A stretch of DNA of 64,000 nucleotides from Cynocephalus volans (Eukaryota; Chordata; Mammalia; Dermoptera; Cynocephalidae). Positions 27,927 to 38,560 of the stretch are shown piece by piece. Each line of letters starts with the position of its first letter. The first letter of the stretch is position 1. The notes under the pieces are model-generated. The model searched no databases and was not told the DNA's origin. It was given only the letters and a program-made list of their open reading frames with translations. The position numbers were made by a program, and so were the translations under genes. Where the stretch lies: positions 42,386,407-42,450,406 of the forward strand of contig NC_084463.1 in assembly GCF_027409185.1 (NCBI RefSeq). Reading direction: 5' to 3'.

Positions 27927-29980
27927 GGCCTGAGCTTCTTGCTCCTTCTCGTCCGGGATGCTACTGCAGCTGCTGCAGACCAGTTGCTTACCTTCCTCCT
28001 CTCTCGGCAGTGGCGGTGGCGACCACGGCGCGTGGAGCCAGTGGGTGGCACAGCTGCAGCTTGGAGCCCGTGGGACGCCAGGGCCTCTGGGGGGTGGACC
28101 GGGGGTGGAGGTGGCCTGGGCGCGAGCTTCCCGGCGCTGTTGGGTGGCCAGGCCCGCCCGAGGAAGCAGGCCCCCAAGGCAGGCTGACTTCAAGCTGCAG
28201 ATCATCATCATGGGCTCCCGCGGCATGGGCAAGACCAGCCTGATGGAGCGCTGCAGCGATGATACCTTCTGCGAGGCCTTCCGCGAAGCCTGCAAGTCCA
28301 CCGTGGGTGTTGACTTTAAAATCAAAACTGTAGAGCTAAGAGGAAAGAAAATTAGATTACAGATCTGGAACACAGAGGGTCAGGAGAGATTCAACAGCAC
28401 TACCTCAGCTTATTACAGCAGTGCCAAGGGAATATTAGTACGTGATATCACAAAGGAAACATTTGATGATTTGCCAAAATGGATGAACATGATTGATAAA
28501 TATGCTTCAGAAGATGCAGAACTTCTCTTACTTGGAAATAAGTTGGACTGTGAAATGGACAGAGAAATCACCAGACAGCACAGTGAAAAGTCTGCACAGC
28601 AGATCACAGGCATGCCATTCTGTGAAGCACGTGCCAAGGATAACTCCAACGTGAAGGAGTATTTCTGAAACTCATCGATGACATTCTGAAAAAAAATGCC
28701 TCTGGATATTTTAAGAAATGAGTTGTCCAATAGCATCCTCTCATTACAACAAGAGCCCGAAATGTCCCCAGAACTGCCTCCACCATCACATGTTGGGTGC
28801 TGTTGATTTGCTACTTTGGAGACAAAGTGGAAACAATTCCTGGGAGAGAGGAAAGTTCTATTCTGCACTACAATCATTTTGAGAATTTCTTTTCCCACTT
28901 TGTAATCCAAGTCAGAGCTAGACATAACTTGTAAATGCGCAAAGATGCAATCCTGGGTAATTTTTGTTTCTTTTTGTTTTTTAAAAGACGTGACTGGTAA
29001 GGGAATCTTAACCCTTGACTTTGTTGTCAGCACCACTGTCTGCCAAGTGAGCCATGGGCCGGCCCAAGTTTTGGTTTTAAATTACATATTTCCCTCCAAA
29101 TTATTACATTTCATTCATCACCCCAGTGTCTAGTGTACATACACTGGGAAACTCAGTACTTCTAATATGAAGAGTGGGAGAAATAGAAGATATAACGATT
29201 CTTGAAATAAATAATAGTCCTTGTTAATCATATTATCAGGACAGAAGATACTCTGAAAAGAGAACATGGTGCTCTGCTTATTGTTCTAAAAAAATTTTGT
29301 GATAATAAAGAATTTTTGGGAAAAAAGCTATCTTAAGTGCTTTTTCTTTATTCACAATATATTATCCCCAGCAGTAGCATCTTTGAAGTATTGGAGTATT
29401 TCTGCCACCAAGCACAGTTTCATTCACAGCCATCACTGAAGATTATTTATTAATATGATGTAATAGTAGAATATTACTAGTTAGAGGGATGGATTTGACT
29501 TGGTCCTAAAGCCCAGAATCTCTCTCACTGGTCCTAATGGAGGTACCCTATGCTTTTAGGAACTACAAAGATTCAAAAAAGAAAGAGGTTTTTGAAACTA
29601 TAGAAAAAGATTTTCAAGTTTTAAGGAAATATACTTTGCTATATCAAAAAACATACATGTATTTGCCTAAACATTCTGTACATTTGTAATGATAAAGTTT
29701 CTCCCCTTTACGGTGAAGCTTATTCCTATTAAGTCTAGACTGTGTTCAGTTTTTTTGGGGGGGGGGTAAAAGGAGAGGTCTGATAACAAATTTGTAAACT
29801 CTATCTTTGGTATATCTTTTATGAAACTGCACTGTTTTGTGTAGTCAAGGTAAATAAGTAACTATGTATTTGAATACCTTGGTGTTTCTCAAGTATTGTG
29901 GTATGAAGCATTGTGGTCTTTCTACACTAACAAGTGCAAATAAAATTTTGTATTTCTGAAAAAAAAGAAAAAAGAAAAAG
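27927..29980 (+). pseudogene. RAB12: RAB12 processed pseudogene
   Basis: An intronless copy of the RAB12 small GTPase mRNA with 5'UTR-like GC-rich leader, coding remnant, about 1.2 kb of 3'UTR, AATAAA at about 29939, a poly-A tail (29959-29980) and 14-bp target-site duplications. Coding similarity is strong: [20 protein letters not shown] (P-loop), [31 protein letters not shown], and the prenylated C-terminus ending HVGCC. It is dead: no ATG at the homologous start, a frameshift before ADFKLQ, a 12-bp duplication (FCEAFREAC), and stops after the KEYF segment. The switch II DTAGQE motif reads NTEGQE. It is inserted in an L1 ORF2 and later received a SINE at about 28965-29066. Confidence 0.95.
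28965..29066 (-). mobile_element. tRNA-Ile-derived SINE (CYN-type), antisense
   Basis: The minus strand reads gggccggcccatggctcacttggcagacag..., then caaagtcaagggttaagattcccttaccagtcacgtctttt, the colugo-type SINE including its typical tail. It sits in the 3'UTR part of the RAB12 retrocopy, so it is younger than that insertion. Confidence 0.88.
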
Positions 29981-29994
29981 TAAAGATGAATTAA
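29981..29994 (+). repeat. Right target-site duplication of the RAB12 retrocopy
   Basis: TAAAGATGAATTAA, an exact copy of 27913-27926. L1 ORF2 sequence resumes directly after it. Confidence 0.9.
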
Positions 29995-32065
29995 CACCAA
30001 TTCCCTTCCAACTATTCCAAAAAGGTGAAATAGATGCTATTCTCAAAAAATCATTCTATGATGCCAGCATCATTTTGACACTAAAACCAGAAAAACATGC
30101 AGCAGAAAAAGAAAACAGGCCAATACCTCTGATGAACAAAAAGACCCAAAAATCATCAACAAAATGCTACCCATCAGAATACAGCAACACATAAAAAAAA
30201 TTATACAGCATGACCAAGTGGGATTCATCCCAGAGTGACAAGGATGGTTCCACATATACAAGTCTATAAATGTGATAAACCATAGCAACAAAAACAGAGA
30301 CAAAAACCATATGATTATCTCAATGTGTGCAGAAAACATTTGACAAAATTCAACATCCCTTCATGATAACGGATCTCAGTAAATTGGGTATATAAGGAGA
30401 GTATCTCAATACAACAAACCCACTGCCAGTAAAAGCCATATACAACAAACCCACCACCAATATCATTCTGAATGGGGAAAAGCTAAAAGATTTTTGCTTA
30501 ATAACAGGAACAAGGAAAGGATGCCCACTCTCACCACTCCTATTTAACAGAGCATTAGAATTAGCCAGAGCAATCAAGTAAGAGAAAGCAATAAAGGGCA
30601 TCCAGACTGGAAAACATGAAGTCAAACTGGCCCTGTTGGCAGATGACATGATCATATATATAGGAAAACCTAAGGACTCTACCATAAACTCTCAAAGCTA
30701 ATTAACAATTTCAGTAATGTGCAGGATACAAAATCAACACCCCAAAATCAGTAGCATTTTTATTATCCAATAATGAACTAGCAGAAAAATAAATTAAGTA
30801 AACCTATTCTCAATAGTCACCAAGAAAATAAAATACCTAGGAATCAGTTCCACCGAGGTTAAAGATCTCTACAGAAAAGAAACTACAAATCACTATTGAA
30901 AGATATTAAAGATAACACAAAATTGTGCAGTCATTCCATGCTCTTAGAAGAAACAACGTTGTAAAAATGTCCATAATAGCCAAAGTGATCTTCAGATTCA
31001 ATGCAATCCGCATCGAATATGAAAAACATTCTTCATAGAAATAGAAAAACAAACAAACAAAAAACCCCAAAAAACCCCAAAACCCTGACAGTCTTATTGA
31101 ACAATAAAAGATCCCGGATAGCCAAAACAATCATGAGCTAAATAAATAAAGCAGGTGGCATAACACTACCTAACTTCAAATTACACTATAAATCTCTAGC
31201 AGCCAAAACAGCAGGATACTGCCATAAAAATAGACACTTGGACCAAAGGAACAGAATAGAGAACCCAGAAATCAACACACACATGCTTACAAGTCAACTG
31301 ATCTTTCACAAACGCACCAAGAACATACATTAAAGAAAATACCACCTATTCAATAAATGGTGCTGGGAAAACTGGACATCCATATGTAAAAGAAACTAGA
31401 CTCATAAATCTTGCCACATACCAAAACAACTCAAAATTCATTAAAGACTTAAATACCTGTTTTGAAAATATAAAACTACTAAAACAAAACACAGGGAAAC
31501 ATTTCAAAAAGTAGGAGTGAGCAAAGACTTTATGAATAAGACCCCCAAAGCACAACCATTAAGAGAAAAACGTAAATTCATTGTATTATAACATAACTAA
31601 AAAGATTCTGCACAGCAAATAAATCAACAGTAAAAAAGCCTACAAAATGGGAGAAACAATTTGCTAACTATACATCTGACACGGTATTAATATCCACAAT
31701 ATACAATAAACTCTTAAATACACGTTAAAGAAAAAAACCAAATAACCTGGTTCAAAAATGAGCAAATGAGCAGAAACACTTTTTTAAAGGAAGACATACA
31801 AATCCAACAGGTACTTCAAACAATGCTCAATCAACATCACTTATTTAGGAAATGCAAATTAAAACCATGTTGAAATATCATCTCAGCCCAATTAAATGGA
31901 TTATGATAAAAAAGAATATAAAATGCCAGGGAGTATGCAGAGAAATGGGTACTCTTCTACACCGTTGTGGGACTACAAATAAGTACAGCCACTACGGGAC
32001 GCAGTATAGAGGTTTATCAAATAGTTACAGATAGATTTAACACAGGATTCAGTAATCCCACATCT

Positions 32066-33045
32066 GGGTACGCCCCGGCCCGCCGCTCTCCGCTGCTCGC
32101 CGCAGGGATGGGAGAAGCCGGCGGTACCCCGATACCAGCGCCCCCGCCCGCCACTCTCCACGCCCTGGCCCGCCGCTCTCCGCTGCTCGGCACAGGGATG
32201 GGAGAAGCCGGCGGTACCACGAAACCGACACCCAGGCCCGCCGCTCTCCACGCCCTGGCCCGCCGCTTTCTGCAGGAATGGGAGAAGCCACCGGTATCCG
32301 ATACCGGCGCCCCCGCCCGCAGCTCTACACGCCCCGGCCCGCCGCTCTCCGCTACTCGGCGCAGGGATAGGAGAAGCCAGCGGTACCCTGACACCGGCGC
32401 CCCGGGCCCGACGCTCTCCATGCCCCGGCCCGCCGCTGTCAAGGATCCGGCCCGCCGCTCTCCTCTGCTCGGCGCAGGGATGGGAGAAGCCAGCGGTACC
32501 ACGATACCGGCGCACCGGCCCGCCACTCTCCACACCCGGACCGCCGCTCTCCATGCTGGGGCCGCCGCTCTCCACGCCCTGGCCCGCCTCTCTCTGCTGC
32601 TCGGCGCAGGAATGGGAGAAGCCGGTGGTACCCCGATACCGGTGCCCAAGACCCGACACTCTTCACGACCTGGCCCGCCGCTTTCCGCAGGGATGGCAGA
32701 AGCCGGCGGTATCCTGATACCGGCACCCCGGCCCACCGCTCTCCACGCCCGGACACGCCGCTCTCCGCTGCTCGGCTCAGGGATGGGACAAGCCAGCGGT
32801 ACCCCGAAACCAGCGCCCCAGACCCAACGCTCTTCATGACCTGGCCCGCCGCTTTCCGCAGGGATGGGAAGAGCCGGCGGTACCCCAATACCGGTGCCCC
32901 GGCCCGCCGCTCTCCATGCCCGGGCCCCGTCGTTCTCCGCTACTCAGTGCAGGGATGGGAGAAGCCGGCGGTACCCCGACACCGGCGCCCCGGGCCTATC
33001 GCTCTCCACGCCCGGGCCCTCCGCTCTCCACACCACGGGGCTCAC
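32066..33045. repeat. GC-rich minisatellite, alternating 81- and 89-bp units, about 10 copies
   Basis: The block 'agggatgggagaagccggcggtacc' recurs at about 32103, 32192, 32273, 32362, 32474, 32608, 32689, 32778, 32859 and 32949. Spacings are mostly 81 or 89-90 bp, with two longer ones (112, 134). The 8-bp difference is the presence or absence of a 'ctgctcgg' block. Units are CpG-rich (cccgccgctctcc). The repeat is open in several frames: the plus-strand ORF 31967-32839 and minus-strand ORFs to 240 residues (repeats of SGYRRLLPSLRRAAESGGPGR type) are by-products. It begins exactly where L1 sequence ends. Confidence 0.9.
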
Positions 33046-33470
33046 AATAAACGGGGAGACTCACCAGGCCTGAGACGTCCAAAGAGAACGGAGAAGCGCG
33101 TGGACCCAGCAAAGTTCTCCACCTCGGGGGTACCTGCATCTCTTCTTCGGACACATCTGCGGACCAGCTTTTCCCGTTGGGTTTCTCAACTTCTTGTCCT
33201 GGAACTGGCGAAGACACCTCGGGGAAACCAGCACAGACGAGCGAAAACCAGACACAGTCCATCTTTCAAACCAGCTCCGCAGAAAAGAAAATGCCGAGTG
33301 TGGGCTTGCTCGGCCCATTTATAGACTCTGTATTCAAATGAGGGCTCCTGGAAGACGCGATCTGATTGAACCGTGTAGACAAGCCCTGATTGGATAGTTT
33401 CACTGCGTTACCAACCAATCAGAAAACAAAAGGTGAAGAGGCTCCACCAAGGGTACTTTCAGTTTGGGTG
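33046..33470 (-). promoter_or_regulatory. Histone-style promoter-like sequence with a first-exon-like segment
   Basis: On the minus strand, inverted and direct CCAAT elements (33415-33419 plus strand; 33389-33393 minus; a further ATTGA at 33364-33369) precede ATTTGAAT (33332-33339), one base from the octamer ATTTGCAT, and TATAAAT (33317-33323). The spacing CCAAT...octamer...TATA is that of H2B-type promoters. Downstream there is no histone ORF. Instead a short open stretch (MDCVWFSLVCAGFPEV... from 33262) runs to a possible donor GATGCAG|GTACCC at 33134/33133. I cannot name a gene. It may be a captured promoter, the promoter of an unrecognised transcript running into the minisatellite, or an LTR-like sequence. 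Confidence 0.45.
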
Positions 33471-33489
33471 CCTGTGTTTTTATGGAGGT

Positions 33490-34690
33490 CATTGTCATGA
33501 CCCTGAAAGAAAAGTTACTGCCCATCCCCACCTCCACCCAACAACTAGCAACCTGCCATATGCTTTCTGGCTCTGTGGATTTCCTCATTCTGCAGATTTC
33601 ATAAAAGTAAGTGATCTTTGGTGTCTGGCCTCTTTCACTTTGTAAGATGTTTTTGTGTTACAGTGATCGTCAGTACTTCATTTATTTCTGTCTAAATAAC
33701 ATTAAATATATATGGATACGCATGTGTATGAGGGAACTTCAAAAAGTTCAAGGAAATATTTGTATGATCTTTTAATTCTATTTTTCCATGAACCTTTTTG
33801 AAGTACCCTCATGTATATATTTATCTGTAAGTATTTATATTTACCATCCATTTTTCAGTGTTTATCCATTTATTAGTTGATAGAAATTTAGGTTGTTTAT
33901 ATCATTTGGCTAATGCAAATATTGCTGATATACCACTAATTATACATATTGTAACATTATGTAGAGAGATATTTACGTATCCATTTATTAATCCATGATA
34001 TGCATAAATTTACTGAAAACTATCCATAATTATCTTATTCGTTTTCCAACGTTTATGCACATATCAGTTCATGAGCATTTGGGTTTTTTTTCACCATTTG
34101 GCATTTGTGAGTAGTGCTGTTGTGAACATTTTTTTACAAATATTTGTCTGTTTCAATTTTTTCAGAGTAGGGGATGCAATTCCTGGGTCGTATGGTAATT
34201 CTATGTTTAATTTCTTGGAAAACCGTCAAACTTTTCCACAAATGCTGAATTATTTTCCATTCCCCCAGCAATATATGAGAGTTCTGATATCTACACATCC
34301 TTTTGAACAAATTATTCCCATCTTACTGAGTGTGAAGTGGTATCCTGCTGTGTTTGATTTGTATTTTTCTGATGATTAATGATGTTGACATCTTGTCATG
34401 TGCTTTTTAGCCACTTGTATATCTTCTTGGGAGAAATGTCTGTTGAAGTAATTTAGCCATTTTAAGGTCGGGTTGGCCTTTTAAACTATTGAGTTGTCAG
34501 AGTCTTTAGCATATTCTAAACACTAGACTCTTATAAGACAAATGATTTTCAGATATTTTCTCCTATTCTCTAAGTTTTCTTCTCGACTTCTTGAGAATGA
34601 CTTCTAATGCACAAAAGTTTGAAAATTTGATGAGGCCCAATTTATCTATTTTCCTTCTGTTGCTTGTGCATTTGGTGTCATATCTAAAAA
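33490..34690 (-). mobile_element. Ancient L1M 3' region, antisense
   Basis: The plus strand has the typical complement of an old L1: 'caacctgccatatgctttctggctctgtggatttcctcattctg', 'ggcatttgtgagtagtgctgttgtgaacattt', 'gggtcgtatggtaattctatgttt' and 'tttctcctattctctaagtt'. It is broken at 33729-33812 by a mariner-type MITE. It ends about 240 bp from the TRIM17 exon and occupies the space where TRIM17 downstream exons would be expected. Confidence 0.85.
33729..33812. mobile_element. Mariner-type MITE (~85 bp), inserted in L1M
   Basis: Left end 'tgagggaacttcaaaaagttc', right end its near complement 'gaacctttttgaagtaccctca', between TA dinucleotides. This is the best preserved of the three copies in the window. 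Confidence 0.85.
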
Positions 34691-34774
34691 TCCATGGGGC
34701 TGTTGGCTATGAGGCCAATGGTCTGCCCTGACTAATAAACCACCCCCACCCCGACACACACACGTGCAGTCTGA

Positions 34775-34935
34775 CGTCCTTGTCCCTCTGGACACCCCCC
34801 CCAGTCTCTGACAAAGGCCCACCTTGTCCCCCTGGACACCCCCTCCATGGTTTCTGACTCTGACCCACCTTGTACTCCTGGATGCTCCCTTCCCAGTCTC
34901 TGATGGGGGCCACCTTGTCCCTAGACACTTGTACT
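34775..34935. repeat. Short tandem repeat spanning the TRIM17 exon/intron border
   Basis: On the minus strand, imperfect units of about 50-55 bp of the form 'ccaggagtacaaggtgggtcagagtcagaaaccat...gggggtgt' repeat roughly three times, beginning at the end of the TRIM17 exon. Each unit re-creates a donor-like acaag|gtggg sequence. Confidence 0.6.
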
Positions 34936-35356
34936 CCTGCACGGCCACCCCGGCGGGCACCACCATATGCAGCCAGTGCTTCTGCGACTCCCTGCAGACC
35001 ACGCAGATGGGGCTCTGGTCCTCCTGGCAGAAGATCTTGAGGGGCTCCTGGTGCACCTGGCACAGGTCCCGCTTCTGGAGGCCCAGGTGCTGGCGTGCCA
35101 TCTCGGCCACCTTGGTGAGCAGGCGGTTGGACCGCACGTTCCACTGCGGGGACATCTCCCTGCACTCCGGGAAGGGGAAGGAGCCCTTCTGCTTCCTCTG
35201 CCCCTTCTTGCCTTTTGCCTTCTCCCAGCTTAGGCAGATGCAGTCACGGCAGAAGTTGTGGCCACAGGAGGTCATCATGGGGTCCCTGAAATAGTCCAGG
35301 CAGATGGAGCAAGTGGCTTCCTCTTGCAGCTTTCTGGCAAGTTCCACAGCATCCAT
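34929..35356 (-). pseudogene. TRIM17: TRIM17 first coding exon (RING + B-box2), probably orphaned
   Basis: The ATG at 35356 opens [20 protein letters not shown], followed by CGHNFCRDC and, after a basic insert ([13 protein letters not shown]), [11 protein letters not shown]. Then comes a B-box2 with ligands C99, H102, C110, D113, C118, C121, H127 and H130. This matches TRIM17 (an E3 ubiquitin ligase of neurons and mitotic cells) over its whole first coding exon, which ends VQ-x-YK as here (donor TACAA|GTGTCT). The 428-bp frame is open. The RING ligand Cys62 is phenylalanine (human FPCPEC, here FPFPEC), which should cripple zinc binding. No coiled-coil or PRY-SPRY exon is found to the left; an old L1 lies there instead. 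I infer decay of the locus, but remaining exons could lie beyond the window. Confidence 0.75.
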
Positions 35357-36035
35357 GGCTCCTGGGGAGACACAAGGCAAGTTTCCGCTTTGAGCAACCC
35401 CCAGAGAGAGGCTGGGCTAAGTGGTCCCCTCATGTTCCTGGAGCTCTGGGCTCGCTCCCTGGCAACGAGCAGTCTTCCTCTGTGGCCTCCTGCTGGAGGC
35501 AAGAACTAAAACTGGGGTCCACTTAGGTGGTGCGTAGCTGTCATTTTTAGCCTTGCCAGTGACAGAGGCAGAAATGCCTCTCTGGAAACTACAAAGACCC
35601 TCCATGACCAAAGGCTAACCAGGCCTCTCTGGCCCATGAATTCTGGACCCTGCCTTGTTCTGTCCTTGGCCTGCCCAGCCCAGTCTTCGCAGAGAATCCT
35701 AAGCCACCCCCACCTCGATATCTGATCAAGTCCTCACCCCCACATTTGACATCTAAGCCCCTGACCTTCCTGTTAGGCCAGTTTCACCAAAAGCCTCCTA
35801 CCCTTGAAGTCCCTCTCAGTTATTTCCATCCACGAACCCCAGCTGTCTCTGCTGGGTTCAGAGCCCCAACTCTTCCCCAGGGTGACATCCCCATTGCAAA
35901 AAGCTTCAATAGTGAGCCTTTTAACAAGTGCCAGAATAATTTTTTCGTTAACAAAGCCCCTTTAAAACCAAGGAAAAGCAGACTTTAAGAAGAAAAAGAT
36001 GTCTTCCATTAGGGAATGAAGAGCAGTTTGGAAAA
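35357..36035. other. TRIM17 upstream flank; no exon identified
   Basis: GC-balanced sequence that would hold the TRIM17 5'UTR/intron 1. No TATA or clear 5' exon is visible. ORFs at 35258-35509 and 35417-35611 lack known similarity. Confidence 0.4.
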
Positions 36036-36705
36036 GACATGCTCTGTGTGTGTGTACGCACACATATACATACACATGCATGCACACGGTAATACATGTG
36101 TGTACATGGACAAACATGTATACACACACATGCATGCATAAACATGGGTACTCAGAAACACCCATGCTTACAAATATACACATGTGCACACAGCACACCA
36201 ACTCAGGTGCACACACATGCACAACATGTACACAATTACAAAGCACATGTAGACACAAATATACATAAATATGCATACATGCAAATGCACAAACACGTAC
36301 TAAGCCATGCACAAACACATGTACACAGAGAAACACATGTAAACACACACAGGCACACACATTACACACTGGCCCACACACGAATTCACACAGACATGCA
36401 CAGGCACACACACACATAAACATGCATGCACATACACACTGGCCCACACACAAACTCACAGAGACATGCACAGGCACACACACACATAAACGTGCATGCA
36501 CATACACACTGGCCCACACACAGACTCACACAGACATGCACAGGCACACACACACATAAACGTGCATGCACATACACACTGGCCCACACACAGACTCACA
36601 CAGACATGCACAGGCACACACACATAAACGTGCATGCACATACACACTGGCCCACACACAAACTCACACAGACATGCACAGGCACACACATGCGAGCGCA
36701 CAGGC
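36036..36705. repeat. CA-rich minisatellite with 70-bp units
   Basis: The marker 'ctggcccacacac' occurs at about 36369, 36439, 36509, 36579 and 36647, giving units of 70, 70, 70 and 68 bp. The left part (36036-36365) is less regular (TG/CA)n-type sequence. His/Thr-rich or Cys/Val-rich ORFs through it are repeat artefacts. Confidence 0.9.
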
Positions 36706-36879
36706 ACCCTTTGGAGTTAGAATATGTAACCCCACGCAGTGGAGGTCCACAGCTTCGCCTGCCTACTTCACGGGGGTGCTGTTGGGACCGAGTTAGGAAA
36801 GGGATTTGAAAATCGTTTCTAAACTCCAAGCACCACCCTCCTCTATTTTTCTGCAATCCCGAAAGTGATGGCGTCTATG

Positions 36880-37985
36880 GACTGCACACATTCGGAGTCT
36901 GTCCCCTGGGAACTTGATCAGCGCTTCCTGCGCCCTAGCTCTTGGCGTCAGCTCTCTCCCTGGTCCTCAGGGTTGGGGGACGCTGTCTACGCGGACAGAA
37001 GCCAGGGATGGGGAGCGTCCAGTGAGCTGGGGGTCTGACTCAGTCTGGGCAGAGGTTGTCATCAGGGCTCTGGTCACCTTCGGTCCCGGGGATGTTCCTT
37101 TGTTAATGCCGGGCTCATCCAGGTGACAGCGGGGCCTGAGTGTCCACGGTTCCCACGTATCACCCTCTGCAGGGACAGGACGGCCGGAAGGGGCGGGAAG
37201 GCGCCGCCGTTAGAAGGCGGGGGTGGACCCGGGGTCCTGACCCAGAGGCCGCAGGAGGGTGGCCTGCAGGGCCTGTACTCACAGGGAGGTGGCCCTCGCA
37301 CCACGCCAGGCGTCCGGGGCTGATCGGCGATGGCTGGGCCGCGGGGGACTTTGTGGCGTCAGCTGGGTCAGGGTGGGGGAGGGGAGGAGAGTGGAGGAGC
37401 CTCGGCGTCCTGGGACAGCCGGGAGTGGGGCCGCCTTGTCCTGGGCAGGGGGATGGACAGGAGGTTTGCTGGTGGGGGAGGGGCTGGGGGACAAGGGAGG
37501 AAAGGGGGCGGCAGCCTGTCCGCTGTGTTTGGGGTGAGTCGTTGGGAGGGGAAGGGGGTCCCTGTGGAGGGGGCGGGAGAGGGCGCCCCCGTGGGCGGTG
37601 GGTGAAGGGGGTCGGGGGGACAGGCGGCAGCGAGCAGGGGCGGGTGCCCCCCTGGGAGGGTGAAGCGGGTCACCGGGGGTAGCGATCCCCCAACTCTCCC
37701 GGGCATCGTCGGCGTCGGTCCGGGGTTGAAGAGAGGGGGCGTCCGGCTTAGGCGGAGACGGTGGGCGGGGCAGGCCGGGCTGCGGGGAGGCGACAGGTAG
37801 GTCCGGTCCCCTGGGGCGGGGCGGGGGACGTTACCAAGCCCCGAAATGCCGCCCCCCAACCCTGACCAACCCGTGTCCGAGTCCTGGGGTTGAGCGGACA
37901 GACGAGGAAACTGAGGCTCCGGCCACGCGTGGGGTGTGGGGAAGCGAGCAGGAGAGCAGAAGGCCTTGAAGGCTGAGCAGCACCT
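36880..37985. promoter_or_regulatory. GC-rich, CpG-containing island
   Basis: G-rich sequence with many CpGs and GGGCGG/GGGGCGG-type Sp1-like sites (for example near 37573 and 37815). It is a plausible CpG-island promoter for TRIM17 (about 2 kb upstream of its first coding exon) or for an unseen transcript. There is no TATA or recognisable exon. Long ORFs on both strands follow from GC richness. Confidence 0.45.
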
Positions 37986-37994
37986 TTCTGCCAC

Positions 37995-38560
37995 CTCCTG
38001 GGGGTGCGAGTATGGACGGCCTGGCTGCAGGTGTGGATGGCCGGCTCCGGGTGTAGACGGCCTGGCTGCGGGTGCGGATGTCCGGATCCGGGTGTAGACG
38101 GCCTGGCTGCGGGTGCGGATGGCCGGCTCCGGGTGTAGACGGCCTGGCCGCGGGTGCGGACGGCCGGCTCCGGGTGCGGACGGCCTGGCCGCGGGTGCGG
38201 ATGGCCGGCCCCGGGTGTGGACGGCCTGGCCGCGGGTGCGGATGGCCGGCTCTGGGTGTAGACGGCCTGGCCGCGGGTGTGGATGGCCGGCTCCGGGTGT
38301 AGACGGCCTGGCTGCGGGTGTGGATGGCCGGCTCTGGGTGTAGACGGCCTGGCTGCAGGTGCGGATGGCCGGCCCTGGGTGTAGACGGCCTGGCTGCAGG
38401 TGTGGATGGCCGGCTCTGGGTGTAGACGGCCTGGCTGCAGGTGTGGATGGCCGGCCCTGGGTGTAGACGGCCTGGCTGCAGGTGTGGATGGCCGGCTCTG
38501 GGTGTAGATGGCCTGGCTGCAGGTGTAGGCGGCCTGGCTCCCGGTGTAGACGACTGGCTT
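37995..38560. repeat. GC-rich minisatellite with 41-bp units, about 13 copies
   Basis: Units of 41 bp built from 'ggcctggctgcaggtgtggatggc' and 'cggctctgggtgtagac' repeat with few changes. CpG variants (ccgcgggtgcgg) cluster at the left and TpG/CpA versions (gcaggtgtgg) at the right. 41 is not a multiple of 3, so all frames interleave and long minus-strand Pro/Thr/Ala-rich ORFs (for example 37748-38686) appear. I reject these as genes. Confidence 0.93.

Larger units (their letters stand above)
25061..32065 (+). mobile_element. Long LINE-1, sense, interrupted by RAB12 pseudogene, 3' end missing
   Basis: A CCA-rich 5' tract (25070-25440), an A-rich ORF1-upstream region, an ORF2 start region around 26900-27550, then after the inserted pseudogene the ORF2 body (29995-31900: phrases such as 'gatcatatatataggaaaacctaaggac', 'ataaatggtgctgggaaaactgg') and the tail motif 'acatctgggta' at 32055-32065. 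The element stops abruptly there against a GC-rich minisatellite with no poly-A tail. ORFs at 27303-27548 and 29934-30194 are decayed ORF2 pieces, so this copy is not coding-competent. Confidence 0.85.

Noticed and set aside
28187-28668. Functional RAB12 gene
   Set aside because: Intronless, poly-A tail, target-site duplication, frameshifts and lost start codon show a processed pseudogene.
27303-31555. L1 ORF2 fragments as host genes
   Set aside because: Short broken pieces with L1 phrases, inside a decayed element.
32066-33045. Possible CRISPR-like array
   Set aside because: Units are contiguous diverged tandem copies with no unique spacers, in a mammalian genome.
31967-33324. Repeat proteins encoded by the GC minisatellite (to 290 residues)
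   Set aside because: Open in several frames on both strands, part starts inside L1 sequence. Kept only as a finding about the promoter-like neighbour.
33046-33330. Histone H2B gene at the promoter-like sequence
   Set aside because: No H2B or H2A coding sequence follows in any frame.
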